A stretch of 64,000 nucleotides of DNA from Dipteris shenzhenensis. Its lineage: Eukaryota > Polypodiophyta > Polypodiopsida > Gleicheniales. The notes under the pieces are model-generated. The model made no database searches and had not been told where the DNA came from. It worked only from the letters and a program-made list of their open reading frames with translations. A program made the position numbers and the translations under genes. The stretch lies in NCBI GenBank assembly GCA_047967505.1, contig CM106541.1; one strand, 5' to 3'. Shown in pieces: positions 23,561 through 35,649 of this stretch (the first letter of the stretch is position 1; each line of letters begins with the position of its first letter).

Positions 23561-26498
23561 TTCATAGTAGAAGATGAAAAATGCATACACTTTCTTGCGT
23601 GTAGGAGTACTTTCAAAATCGATTGAAAGAAAATCAAGACCATCATGACTTAGAAGTATTTAAAAGTGCACTCCAGCATACATGTACAATAATGCTTAAA
23701 TCCCATGTGCCATTTGAGAAAACCCTTTTGGGAATACACCAAAATAGATAGGACTAGCATGCACTCATGAAACATTTAATGAAAAAGAATGGACACATTC
23801 ATTGACCAACTTTCATGAATCCCACATGCCATTTGAGCAAACCCTTACATGGATACTCAAAGTAAATGGGATGCATAGCAGTAGGCTACAATGAAAACAT
23901 TCCACAATGTTCTCATAGAAGAAATTGAGGATTTAAAATTTTTTCATATTTAAACAATAAACAAGGCATGCAAACAAAACACACTGGCACACGCAAATTA
24001 AAAACAATCACCCCAAACAATCCAAAATTTGCAAACCACTTTGGAAAGAGTGTAAATAATTTTCACTTAGCTTGTCGGGTGCATCCCCTCTAGCATCAAT
24101 AGGGCCGCATAACATTGTAAAAAGTTGTACTAGTAATAGATGAGGGGAGGGGATCGATCAATATGCCGTGATTACGGTTAATTCTACGTCGATGTTTTGC
24201 CATGTGTCCTTGTTCCAGATTGTTCTACACTACCTTGCACACGGTATAAGGAGGGCGAGCTAGTAATCAGAATGGGGAGGTGGATGCAGAGGTCATGGAG
24301 AGAGAGAAGGGACTCCAAGGCTGCTAGGTGAGGGAAGGAGGAGAGGGACAGGGAAGGGAGAGAGGGGAGAGAGAAAGAGAGGGGAGGTAGAGGTTGCAGC
24401 AGCAATCGAGGGCCTGAGGGTAAGGTGATGGGAAGGAGCGTGGAGGTCCCTTTGCCTCTCTCGCCTCCCTTTGTCAACCTCCCAATCTAAGCCTATAAGA
24501 ATTTTCTCTAAAAAATTAGGACGATGCAATTGATCTGACATGAAGATTCTGCTTAGTTCGTTCTGTATAGATTTTTGAATTTTGGAGGGTATAGGGTCAT
24601 TAGGTTCATTGCATCTATTTTACGTGGAATTGATCACTGCAGAAAAGACAAATAAAGTTGTCAATATAGTGTACCAAAAACACATAAATAAGTATTTATA
24701 TTATGAGTTAGCAAATCAAATCAAGGAATTTGTTTTTTTAGATTAAAGCATTTGTTGTCAACAAAAATCCTCTTTGGATCTAGTAAATTTATACTTGAAA
24801 ATAAAAAACAGATTGCACTTGAATTTATCTTCTTACTATTCGAAACCTCTCTCTCTATTTATAGCTCTAAGAGCACTTGATACAGTGTATAGAAATGGAG
24901 GTGCTGAAAAGGGACGTGAAAAGCTCTCTTTTTTTTAAAATGTGGTTCTACGTCACCTTCTTTCAATTTCGCTCGACATAGAAGCAGACAACAATCTCCT
25001 AAATACCTTTGGTAGTTCGAATGAGACGTAGCTTGAAATCCCTGTAAAGCTAAAATTTTATGCCATTAATATATTGGCTTTGCTCGAAACGGCGGGAGGG
25101 ATAAAAGTCCAGGGACTGAAAAATGTTATCGTGAGTGAACAAAAGATGGGTGAATGATTCTACAAAATCCACTTGTACGCAAAACTCTACCTTGGGATGA
25201 TGCCACAAAATTACAGCACTCGCGCTAGGTGGGTTGGATGTAACTTGGATCGGCATCGATCATCACTGTGATGTCATAATGCTAGACGCGTGCATTCGCC
25301 AGACATCATTGACGTAGCCATGGAGCTCTGCATGGACGCCTGAATAGTTGCCACAACAATCTTCCTTGCTAGGGCTTCTCTGTGTCCTCAGATGCGTTCG
25401 TTAACCTTGAGTGTGACCTTCCACATGCCAGTGCTAATAATAACCCCCTCCCATGTGCTAAAAGGAGGAGTTTGGAAATTTCAAAGAATTCCCAAAAAAA
25501 AACCGAATAATCACAATACTTCGGCCCTACTGAATCCTTAAGTACTGTCTCTAGGAGAGCGAGTGCTAACAAATTGTTCTTTGAACTTTCAACGACCACC
25601 CACATAGAACAAGAGTGCATGTTTGCACAAAAGCACTGGCCTCAGCTTATGAATGTAGTTGAAAAAAAGCAAGGTTACGTCTGCACTTCTACTAGCCCAT
25701 AAGGAGCCAATAAAGTAAAAATCCAACGGTTTAGAACTTTGAAGCTAGACCTTTGAAGCACGGATGAATAAATGAATGCCATGTGTCAACTTTTAAAAGG
25801 GGAATTCACCCATCCAAAAGTAGAGCTTAGGAATTTTAAAAATTCTCTCAAATAGTTGAATAATTACAAAAATTCCCTCAACTTGATTCTTAAGCACTGT
25901 CTCTAGTAGCCAATGCCCATGAGACCAAAAATGCGCATTTAGTGCAAGAATGGAGCTTCAAATGAGTTTTTATGCGTGAACAACTGGGGAAACTCTTAAA
26001 TGCATACTGCCTACCTGTAGAGAGCTGCACTCTTGCACACCTGACTACCCTCTAGGGAGCTGCAGTGTTTTTATTGGCTGGGCAGAGGCTCTGAGAGGCT
26101 CTGGAGTCTGGACTGTTGGAGGAGCATTAAAGACAATGCTGAGAGCCAAATGGCAATCCTCCATTGGTTGGACGTGAAATGGAGCACCGATGCCCAAATC
26201 TGCATCCTCCAAAATGGAGCTGTCAATTCTAGCATCAGTGGGGCTCCATCCCCGCTTCGATATGCGAGCAAGCGTCTATTGGTGGCACATTCCCACTAAG
26301 CCTAGGAGAGCTAAGGAGTGTCTCTAGGAGAGCCAAGTGGCAACACTATCATGTAATTTCAAAACAAAGCAGGGCATGAGCAGATTCTTCACCTTGTTTT
26401 GAAGAACCATTTTGAGATTTGAGATAATGCAAGCTCTCGAGTTCATCATGTACTCTCTCGTTCGTGTATCCTCTTGAAGCAATCAAGTACGCCCATGA
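23560..26498. other. Gene-free stretch upstream of the TPR gene
   Basis: Mostly AT-rich unique sequence with a GA-rich patch at 24280-24450. No open frame is convincing. The last few hundred bases (26000-26498) should contain the promoter of the TPR gene; I could not pick a TATA box with confidence. Confidence 0.5.
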
Positions 26499-26651
26499 TC
26501 GTTTGCACTCTTGTTGTTGCTCAATCGGAATATTTCGTTGCAAGCATTTGAGTCCATCTTTCGAACTAGCAACGCTCGGCAGAAACTTTACCGTTTCTAT
26601 GCTCAGCTTATCAGCCCCTCAATTCAGAAGTCCTCACCTGACGCACCACAT

Positions 26652-27773
26652 ATGAGGGATAGTTGCCTTCGAGCAAACGGAAGACCAATGAATCACGTTC
26701 CTTTCTCCGGAACAAGAACAACGAAGGCAGAGGTTCTCTTTGGAACGATAGAAGCGAGCGAGGAAGGAGCGCATATTTGGAGGAATGTTAAAAGCCTTTG
26801 GTTCGGTGGGAGGATCGCAAAGGCGAGGGGATTTCATTATAAGGGACTATCTGTCAAAAAAAAGGAATCTAGCAGAGGCTTGGAAGATGGGAACCGCTTT
26901 GACAATAACGTAGCGTTTTGTGCTTATAAAAGTGGACAATCTTCGACGTGCAGCTCATTTCATAAGGAAATGGTAGGTTTTGTGAGGATCAGAGATCACA
27001 GGACAGCATTTTTCCGAGTGATGAGCAACGCAAAATCAAGAGGAGATCCTACAGATGGAAGGACTTCGGCGGGAGAAGCAAGGCAAAACATTTTTGACGA
27101 AAGACTGACCATGAGAGAATATGGGGCGGATAATCCGAGAGCAAACACAGACGGTTATGATGAAGAAGGTTCTCGAACAGAGGGAAATTCAACCTCATTT
27201 TCTAGCTTGCAAATGGGTGAGAATGCACGAAATTTGCCTCAGCCGAGACAAGAATTAGATGCTCAACAATCAGATGAGTTTGAAAGATTAATGGATGAGG
27301 GTGGGGCTTTGTTGAAGGAAGGACAAGAGGGCTTGGATGGTAAAGTGGAAGTGGGAGTCGCAGAACGCATGCTTAACGAGGCTGCTGATTTGTTTGCCGC
27401 GGCCAATGCTATAGACCCCTTAGATTTAGCAGCAGTTGAAGGTTGGGGAAATACTCTACTTGTGCATGGACAATTAAAGCTAAAGTTAAGCAAGCAATTG
27501 CGGGCAATGCTTTCAGAGGCAAATGCACAATTGTCCTATAGTAAAAGTAAAAGGAGCACTAGGATGAACGCTCAAGATCAGCAAGGATGGGAACCAGCCA
27601 GAATAGACCGGATGATTCAATCAGTATGTGAAGAATGTGAGGAGCTGTTGGTCGAGGCTGGTCGAAAGTACCGGATGGCTCTTTCCCTAGATAAAAATGA
27701 TGTTCGTGCCTTATACAACTGGGGTTTAGCCCTTTGTTATCGAGCTCAGCTGATAGCAGCCGAAGGCGATGAG
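26652..27773 (+). CDS. Exon 1 of a probable plastid TPR-domain protein
   Basis: The frame is open from 26499, and the first ATG in frame is 26652. From there to the proposed splice donor are 374 codons. The first 210 or so residues are basic and Ser/Thr-rich, then acidic, and lack a domain; an organelle transit peptide is likely but not proved. From about residue 215 the protein has the signature of a conserved plant TPR-like family: FERLMDEGGALLKEG, DLFAAANAIDPLDLAAVEGW, then CEECEELLVEAGRKYRMALS and NDVRALYNWGLALCYRAQ, the last a clear TPR helix pair. The frame ends 25 codons after the donor. The donor (GAG then GTCAAT) is weak, but cutting there joins in frame to 57386. I do not know the gene's accepted name. 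An upstream exon with the true start is possible. Confidence 0.78.
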
Positions 27774-28150
27774 GTCAATCTAATCGTGTTAACATATTTC
27801 CTTTCCTTTCATTTGGAATTCGCTAGAACTCATTACTTTTGGCAATAATTGTTTGTTTTCTTCGGGATGGAAAATTCAGTAAATCTAGATATCCGCTTAA
27901 AGGGCTGTTAGTCATTGATGTATATCATTTATTGGTATGGACAGGCTTTAGCATATATGCTTTTCTGATGCACAATAAGGTGTTGAATATCACAATGGCT
28001 TGTTTGCTCTGCCGTTATCCTGTAAGTTTTTCCAGCTTTGTCTCTTTGAGATGGTTGGATTCTGCTCATGCAGTGCAATGCGGTGTTAGTGCTGTTGTCA
28101 AGCTGAGCAATCACATCATTGTTTTTCATCCTCAAGGGTGAGAACAAAGA
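27774..28150 (+). other. Start of the intron; no coding signal
   Basis: AT-rich sequence with intron-like composition directly after exon 1. The open frames are not protein-like. Confidence 0.5.
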
Positions 28151-28589
28151 AGCTAGGAAGATTCACTCTGTATAGATAGTTGTTCCATATTTTAGTAAAG
28201 TCTTATGTGCCCTGACCAGGAGGAGATGGAACTCGAGTTTTCCATTAGTAAAGATGGTGAGGTTGTTGACCCTTGGAACCAACGTATGGGGGACTCAACT
28301 TCGGCCAAGGGAAAGCTCTCAGATTGAAGGATGAAGCGGATAGACGGAGATCCCGCACAAAGGATGAATGGATCTGCCAACCGAAGGACTTGGCAAAGGG
28401 GGGAGTAGCTTGAACCTGCCCGTCAACATCCTATGGAGAATGCCTAGTCCTAGGCGCCACTAGGCGATAAGTCAAGTGACGTTACATGATAACAGCAAGG
28501 CGGCGAAGGACCCTGACTAATAGAGATTAGGCGAAGCAGGCGAGGTGAAAGGACCTGACAAGTGAGTCAATCTGCATGATCAATGACAC

Positions 28590-28985
28590 CGTTCGAAGGC
28601 TGTGCACGAAGGATTCGTTTGAGCAAAGTTTGTCAGCCCGGACAGATACAAAGTAAAGGCACCTACCCTTTTGACAAGGGAGGTGTGAACTATTGTAAAT
28701 GTGGTGGAAGCTTGTATATAAGGTTTCAGAGTCCTAGAAGCTAGGATCGTTCCTGCAACATAGGCAACTCGTGTGTGTGGAGTGCATGAAGGATTGTTTG
28801 GGCAAAGTTTGTCAGCGCGGACATATATGAAGTAAAGGCACCTACCCTTTTGATAAGGGAGGTGTGAACTGTTGTTAGTGTGGTGGATAGCACCCACCGT
28901 GAATGTCAGTCTTGTATATAGGGTTTTAGAGTCCTAGAAGTTAGGATCGTTCCTGCAACATAGGCAACTTGTGTGTGGAATGCAG
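28590..28985 (+). repeat. Tandemly duplicated LTR-type promoter segment
   Basis: Two copies of a segment of about 190-205 bp: GCAAAGTTTGTCAGC, AAAGGCACCTACCCTTTTGA, GGGAGGTGTGAACT, CTTGTATATA(A/G)GGTTT and GAGTCCTAGAAG recur in order. The second copy has an extra block of about 20 bp (ATAGCACCCACCGTGAATG). Each copy has its own TATA box. This looks like a duplicated U3/R of the Gypsy element that follows. Confidence 0.75.
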
Positions 28986-29280
28986 TCCAGAGTGTTTGTA
29001 ATTGAAGACCACTTCAACTTTCAATGATTGCAATCTTTCCTTCTATACTATTCGCTTCGCTTTGAGTTCATTCCCCCTTGCCTCCACGCTGTGCATACGC
29101 TTACACCAATTCGCAAGGGGGACACCCCTTTGGCCATCTGGAAAAGGCAATTGTCCAATTGACGAACCAGTGCCACCATCACCACAATTCGGTGTTAACT
29201 TTTGGCAATCCTGCTGGGAGTGCAAAAGTTTGCACTCTGAGAAGTTAGTGGAGTGTAAGTCAATTGATGTGCGGTTCATG

Positions 29281-30517
29281 ATGGAGCTGACGGACGCAAG
29301 AACAAGAGACAGACTGAACTATCAACAGCAAAGAGAGGAGTGGATTGCTGGACTTGAAGCTGAGACAAGGATGCTTGAGATGATTATTGAAGACAACGAA
29401 TCCATGATCAAGGAAAGTGAGCAGGCCGATGAGTCCGCCAACGTCTTCGCCGAACGAAGGGAGAAAAAAGAAGTAATGAAGAGAGTTAGTGAACCCCACC
29501 TCTAGCGAATTTGGGGAGTTTTAGCAAGGATAAAGGAGCTGATTCTCACCACCATCACAAGGAAGAAGACCGAATGAAGAAGAGCAAGCAGAGATGGATA
29601 GATATCTAGGCAACAGAGACTTCGTAGATGACAAAAACAAAGACACCTTGCTAGTAAGGCCACTAGTGAGCGCACACTGAGGAGCTGATGGAGCAAAAGG
29701 ATCGAATATACGGATGAAGTTCAATGGGACTTGGTCTCATGTTCATAATTGCCTAGGAGCTGCAATCCAGCAAGTCACTTGTGAGGAAGAGTACTTGATG
29801 TATTTTACCATTACTTTTGCCAACAAAGCCATTGGATGGTACAAGTAGTACCCCTATGCATACTTTGCCATGTGGGACGAGTTGAAAGCTGTGTTCTTGA
29901 AAAGGTTCCAATACGAATTTTGCAAGGAAGACGTATTGTTGAAGCTGAACCGCCTCAATCAAATGAAGGGTGAATTAATGTACGACTTTGTAGTATGAAT
30001 GAGGGTGTTGACCAAGCAGCTCAACAACGCACAAGACAAAATTGCGTTGTGGTATTGTTTGATGAGAGGTCTCACTCTATGAGCGGAGTTGTGCAACATG
30101 GAGATTACATATCTAATGAGGACATATAATTGGTTGGTGAGTGGTCTCACACTAGGAGCAGAACTACATAACATGGAAATTACGTACTTAAAGAAGATGT
30201 ACGACGAATTGCTCAACAGAGTGATTGTGCTAGAAAAGGGGAACAACATAGCCTCGAAAGAAAGAGTTCAAGAGGCAGATAGCGATGAACGCAAAGAAGA
30301 AGTGGTGTTAAAAAAGGAAACCAAAATCGAACAGGAGGAGCTCAAGAAACTTATGAAGAGATGGGCATTGGAGGCAACCCCGAAAAGGGAAAGACCTGGA
30401 CCTACAAGTGCAAGACCAATGGTCACACAACGAATAAGTGTTGATTGGGAAGGTATTGCGAGACAAACGAACAGTGGATGTCCACCAAGGGGAGCAAGAC
30501 TAATGAAGGCCTACTAG
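29281..30517 (+). pseudogene. Gypsy gag remnant
   Basis: Begins MMELTDARTRDRLNYQQQRE, a charged coiled-coil with Glu/Arg-rich heptads. After breaks it resumes as a capsid (FNGTWSHVHNCLGAA, ANKAIGWYK, WDELKAVFLKRFQYEF, LNRLNQMKGELMYDFV), which is the retrotransposon-gag pattern. A 30-residue segment (LTLGAELHNMEITYL) occurs twice (30060-30200). A CX2CX4HX4C-like knuckle with the first Cys kept (CKTNGHTTNKC) lies near 30410 in another frame. Several stops show that it is dead. Confidence 0.7.
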
Positions 30518-30934
30518 GGGAAAGAGTTTAGAGCAATAGCATGGTATGCTCCTTCTGTGGGAAAGAAGAGCACTGAAAGAGCGATACTTGGATGTGGAAA
30601 AAACCAACTTGATACGCTAAAAAAGGCATGCGACCAATGATCGTGCCATGTGACCAATGATTGTGCACCCCGAGCAAGCATGGTGATAATAGATGTAGAT
30701 TAAGTGGCGGTCACAAGGACCAGCCCAAACTTAGCCGAAGAAGCCAAGAGAGCAGCCATTTCGCTAGAAGAAAGAAAAGATGGCAACGAAGATCAGCTAT
30801 GAGCTGAAACAAAAAGAACTAGACATCAAAGTGGGAGAATCATCGGGTTGACAAGCAAAGGAGGATCAACTGATGAAGCACAATGAAGGAACGAATGAGG
30901 GCAATGAACCCGAGAATGAAGATGAAGCCTTCAG

Positions 30935-32200
30935 ATGGCGGATCAGAGATTGGTGATGCCTGTGGGCATGTTGAAAGACGACTGCATCAAAATGAGTGGA
31001 GCACACTCCGCGATCACGTTCATTGTGGTGACGATGGAGAGCAAAGGAGGGTACCAGATGCTGTTGGGTCTACCACCCAAGAGGGCAAAGACGTGTGAAT
31101 ATCGATGGGTAAGAGCACGATCAAGAAGACTGCAAGGCTATGCCTCAGCTATGGAGGAGAAGATGCTTGCACTTAACATCGTGCCGGTTGCAATGATCGA
31201 TGCACTGCCGGTAGCCACTGAAATGATGTCGAAAGTCGAAGAGCTACACATGGCTTTTTGCAAGTGCTTCATCGACGACGATAAACTACAAAGGGAAGTG
31301 GCGAAAAAGCCACCAAGTCGAATCAGGCAACTGAGTTGCAGTGGACAAATCACTCAATGCCAGCCAATCAATGAAGTCAACGTGGGATCACGTGTGAAGA
31401 ATGGAAGGTGATCCCGATCAGGTGAAGAATGCCCCGACAAGTTCCTCAATGAAGCCGAAGTACTTTGCCGAGTGTACAAGCCTAGGAATGCACAGACTTG
31501 AAGGGGGTTCCCACCAAACTTAATCCAACACCAAATCCCTCTCATTCTGGATGCTGAGCTCATTTGGCAGTAGTGATACCGGATGAACACCAACTATCCA
31601 AATTGGTGAAGGGGGAGATTGGTCAGCTGCTCAAGGTAACGTTCATCTACCAAGTCGACTGAAGCGATTGGTTGTTTCCCATCGTATCATGTTGAAGAAA
31701 CATGGCGAGTTGCGAGTCTACATTGATTCCTAGATGCTGAACGAGCAAACCATCAAAGACCCAATTCCGCTACCATTCACAAACACCATGTGGGACTGGA
31801 TAGTTGGCCATGTGATGGATTTGTTCATGCATGGATAGAGTGGGTACAATCAAATCTCACTAGCCGAAGAGGACCAGGAGAGGATGACCTTCATCACCAA
31901 ATGGGGATCATACTCATGCAAAGTGATGTCATTCGGGTTGAAGACACCGATGATGTTTCAATGCTTCATGGTAGAGACTTTCCAAGAGTAGACCCGAATT
32001 TTTCTAGTGTGTGTTCTGTGTGTTCTTGGGCATATTGCTGGGGTACATGATCTCTGGTGAAGGCATCGTAACCGAAAAATCTAGGATAGAGACCATAAAG
32101 AAAGATGAACGAGCCAAGCAACATCAAGCAAGTGCGTTTGTTCATGGGATTCCTCAGTTTCTTTTGACGATTTATCAAGAAGTTTGCAAGAGTCGCCTAA
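30935..32200 (+). pseudogene. Gypsy protease/RT remnant
   Basis: The plus frame 30935-31411 resembles a degenerate protease region. RT fragments follow: KKHGELRVYIDS, IKDPIPLPF, GYNQISLAEEDQERMTFIT, WGSYSCKVMSFGLKTPMMFQ and LGYMISGEGI. These match the order of a Ty3 reverse transcriptase, but the catalytic YLDD is lost (FLVCVLCVL stands in its place) and the frame changes repeatedly. Confidence 0.7.
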
Positions 32201-32451
32201 CCACTTCATCGTTGACAAGTAGAAATGAAGTATAATGAAGCAAGAAACAAAGCGAAGCATCCTAGATCCTGCAAGCGATGGTGATCAAGGAACTGATCCT
32301 CCAAAAGTCCGACTGGATTTATGTGCATGTTTATGCATTGGGGATGTCGATTGGGTCCATTGTGTCAAAGACTCTATGCTCGTATTACCGCAAGTGCTTT
32401 GTTGGAGAGATGAAGCAAAACCTACAAGATCGGTCATGGGTAGAGCTATCT

Positions 32452-33392
32452 ATAGAGAAACGATAGGGTTTGCAGTGGAGCGATCAGAAAATAGACAATA
32501 CTCAGACACAACTGAAGAACGGAACTCAGAAAACATAGTGCCTGTCGGTAATATGAAAAACTGAATACAAGAACCTCAAGCTGTCGTGTCTCAAGGACCG
32601 TGGCTGAGGTGAATCAGAAAGATGATTCCATGTAGAGAAACAATAGAAAAGATAGCAGCAGAGGGAGCGTAACGTAGTCCTCCGTGTAGCTTGATGATGA
32701 CGAAGATGATGAAGGGCTGGAGCTGCCCTAGGAAATGGCTGAAAACCAGCATGCTCTGAGGAAGGAACCTTCAGGCTATTTGGAATAGCAACATGATGAA
32801 GAAAAGGAGCAGATCTGGAGTAGGAGGGGACAGATCTAGAGCAAAGGAGCAGAAGAGACAGATTTGGAGTAGGATGGGACAGATCTGGAGCAGAAGGAAC
32901 AGAGCTGAAGTAGAGGAGCAGATCTGGAGCAGAGGAGCAGAAGTTGGGACAGATCTGGAGGAGAGGATGGAGCAGCCAGGAGGCAGGAAGGAGAGGCAGA
33001 GAGAAGGCAGCAGCCAGGAGGCAGGAAGGAGAGGCAGAGAGAAGGCAGCAGCCAGGAGGCAGAGAGGAGCAGAACTGAAGAGGAGAGGTAGAAGTGGAGC
33101 AGGCGGGGCTGCAGCAAAGCATGGAGGAGAAGAGGAGCAGCTGCAGGTCCTGTCCTGTCACAAGGAGTGTGGGGGCAGATGCCTTTTATAGGCCAGACCT
33201 AGCTGGTCGGCCAGTTGGTCGGTGGGCCTGCCAGCTGGTCGGCCAACTGGTCGGCCAGTTCTGGTCGGCCAGACCAGCTGGTCTTTCTGGCCACTTGTTT
33301 GGCTGAGATGGCTGGCCTTTTGGCTGGCCTGTGAGCTGTTAGTTTGCCCCATAAATTGGGGATTGTTTAGTTGCTGAATACCCCCTCTCAAT
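32452..33392 (-). repeat. GA-rich LTR-like repeat, copy A
   Basis: Shares long stretches with copies at 33996-34785 and 56596-56966 (GGAGCGTAACGTAGTCCTCC, AGCTTGATGATGACGAAGAT, GGAGCAGATCTGGAG). Read on the minus strand it begins ATTCAGCAACTAAACAATCC, passes an array of CTGGCCGACCAG palindromes (33190-33290) and a CCTATAAAAGGC TATA box (33181-33192), then CT-rich transcribed-looking DNA. That order fits a promoter-bearing LTR or a similar element end. No coding domain is recognised. Confidence 0.65.
32955..33065. repeat. 38-bp minisatellite in copy A (about 2.5 units)
   Basis: Unit GGAGGCAGGAAGGAGAGGCA plus GAGAGAAGGCAGCAGCCA. The same minisatellite in copy B (34318-34455) has one more unit. 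Confidence 0.85.
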
Positions 33393-33394
33393 TG

Positions 33395-33995
33395 CCAATT
33401 TAAAGGGGCAGACATTGTGTGCTTGGAGCTTCGTGTAAGGATGTCGATGGTGGTGCTGGCTACCCCTGTGAAATGCCCAAGAGGAGATCACAAGAGGAGT
33501 GCCCTTGCAAGGGAATTGTTCACTTCCTCAAGTGTCGGAGTTACACGTATGATACCAGATAGAAATAAGAACACTGTGAAGCTTGAGAGAATAAGCCACC
33601 CCCTCTTAACGCCGAAAGGTGGAGGAAAGAGCAAGAACAAATTTGTCGTAGCAGCACTGATAATCCAGAGAGGTAGGATTTCACCAAAGGAAGAGGTCGT
33701 AGCTGAACAGTGATCCAGTGTGTGCCCGATCTTGAACCTCGGGAGAGAGGAGTCTATCCCCGCCTCCATGTAGATCCTGGAAGTTGATGCCGATGGAGAT
33801 CTGGTAGAGGTGAAGGATCATGACCTCCTTGTTCGAAGGAATGGGGAGTGTCAAGCCTGAAACCGAAAAGGGAGGGAGGGATGGGTGTAGAAGATGGAGG
33901 TAAGAAAGGGAGGGAGGGATGGGAGTAGAAGATGGAGTTCTGAAAGGGAGGGAGGGATGGGAGTAGAAGATGGAGTTCTCTCCCTTAGTGTGCAG
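33395..33995 (+). other. Spacer between the two LTR-like copies
   Basis: A plus frame at 33417-33713 (98 codons, basic: TPKGGGKSKNKFVV) matches nothing I know. A 40-bp unit GGGAGGGAGGGATGGG followed by TGTAGAAGATGGAG repeats three times at 33862-33985. If copies A and B are paired LTRs, this is what remains of the element body. Confidence 0.45.
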
Positions 33996-34785
33996 CGGAA
34001 TGAAGAGGAGGGAGCGTAACGTAGTCCTCCATGTAGCTTGATGATGACGAAGATGATGAAGGGCTGGAGCTGCCCTAGGAAATGGCTGAAAACCAGCATG
34101 CTCTGAGGAAGGAACCTTCAGGCTATCTGGAATAGCAACATGATGAAGAAAAGGAGTAGATCTGGAGCAGGAGGGGACAGGATCTGGAGCAAAGGAGCAG
34201 AAGAGACAGATCTGGAGTAGGATGGGACAGATCTGGAGCAGAAGGAACAGAGCTGAAGTAGAGGAGCAGATCTGGAGCAGAGGAGCAGAAGTTGGGACAG
34301 ATCTGGAGGAGAGGATGGAGCAGCCAGGAGGCAGGAAGGAGAGGCAGAGAGAAGGCAGCAGCCAGGAGGCAGAAAGGAGAGGCAGAGAGAAGGCAGCAGC
34401 CAGGAGGCAGAAAGGAGAGGCAGAGAGAAGGCAGCAGCCAGGAGGCAGAGAGGAGTGGAACTGAAGAGGAGAGGTAGAAGTGGAGCAGGCGGGGCTGCAG
34501 CAAAGCATGGAGGAGAAGAGGAGCAGCTGCAGGTCCTATCCTGTCACAAGGAGTGTGGGGGCAGATGCCTTTTATAGGCCAGACCTAGCTGGTCGGCCAG
34601 CTGGTTGGTGGGCCTGCCAGCTGGTCGGCCAGCTGGTCGGTGGGCCTGCCAGCTGGTCGGCCAACTGGTCGGCCAGACCAGCTGGTCTTTCTGGCCACTT
34701 GTTTGGCTGAGATGGCTGGCCTTTTGGCTGGCCTGTGAGCTGTTAGATTGCCCCATAAATTGGGGATTGTTTAGTTGCTGAATAC
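33996..34785 (-). repeat. GA-rich LTR-like repeat, copy B
   Basis: Direct repeat of copy A with the same end (TTAGTTGCTGAATA), the same TATA box (34570-34580), and three-plus units of the 38-bp minisatellite. The CTGGTCGGCCAG palindrome array is longer by one block. Confidence 0.68.
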
Positions 34786-34859
34786 TTTCCAATTAAAAAA
34801 TGCTTCCACAATGGGATGGTCACTCTAGAGGACCTGGAAGGAAACGTATTGTTGAAACG

Positions 34860-35640
34860 AATCAATGAAATGAAGATTTTTTGGCCACATGTCAAATTTG
34901 CTCAGCTAGGATTTGTAGAGGAAGTCTTGAACGAATGCAAGCAATTGACCAAAGGAGCGATTACATGTCACATCAGAATTGACAGGTTACGCATGCAGGA
35001 TCATGATAGAGGAAGCACCAAGATTTGGCACAGACACCTAGAAAAGTGGTATGAAAGAAGACCAAATGGTCGTCACGTCCGTACATTTGGATGTGTAGCA
35101 TATGCACTTGTATTGCAAGAATTGAGAGGAAGGCTTGATGACAAAGCTGAGAAGTGCATATTTGTGGGCTACAATGTTGAAAGCACGGGTAACAAACTCT
35201 ATCAATCTGGCTACCAAGAAGGTATTCACTAGTAGAGATGTTATTTTTGCTAAGAAATCTGATTTGCCCCTTGCTGATTTTGTCAAAAATCAAGGTTCAT
35301 TAGTTTCATTTGAAGGGCTGCTGCCCATTTCTTTTGACAAAGCTGAGAAGTGCATATTTGTGGGCTACAATGTTGAAAGCACGTGTAACAAACTCTATCA
35401 ATCTGGCTACCAAGAAGGTATTCACTAGTAGAGATGTTATTTTTGCTAAGAAATCTGATTTGCCCCTTGCTGATTTTGTCAAAAATCAAGGTTCATTAGA
35501 TTCATTTGAAGGGCTGCTGCCCATTTCTTTTGATACCAAAGGGCTATGCTCAGAAAAAGGGTGTAGATTATGATGAGACCTTTGCTCGGACTGCCATGCT
35601 GCACTTTATGGATAGTATATCCAACAGTTGGACATTAAGA
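34860..35640 (+). pseudogene. Copia integrase/RT fragment with internal tandem duplication
   Basis: HVRTFGCVAYAL, DKAEKCIFVGYNVES and KVFTSRDVIFAKKS are the end of a Copia integrase and the linker before RT. YAQKKGVDYDETFA (35540-35590) is from RT itself, with most of the intervening sequence missing. A 196-bp segment is present twice (35140-35335, 35336-35534). Because 196 is not a multiple of three, the duplication breaks the frame. Confidence 0.8.
35140..35534 (+). repeat. 196-bp tandem duplication inside the Copia fragment
   Basis: GACAAAGCTGAGAAGTGCAT starts at 35140 and again at 35336. The two copies differ at about two positions, so the duplication is far younger than the decay of the fragment. 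Confidence 0.92.
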
Positions 35641-35649
35641 TTGCATTTT

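Larger units (their letters stand above)
28150..32450 (+). mobile_element. Decayed Ty3/Gypsy element
   Basis: In order on the plus strand: an LTR-like region (28590-28985), a gag-like coiled-coil frame (29281-29505), a capsid and zinc-knuckle stretch (29700-30600), a protease-like region (30935-31400) and RT (31640-32200). It has many stops and frameshifts, so it is an old copy. The 3' LTR is not identified and both ends are approximate. Confidence 0.72.

Noticed and set aside
27839-28141. Further exon of the TPR gene directly after exon 1
   Set aside because: The sequence is AT-rich and does not match the expected continuation, which is found at 57386 instead.
32526-34508. Minus-strand frames rich in Leu, Ser, Pro and Cys (up to 275 codons)
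   Set aside because: They translate a GA-rich minisatellite and its repeats. The frames differ between copies A and B and there is no known motif.
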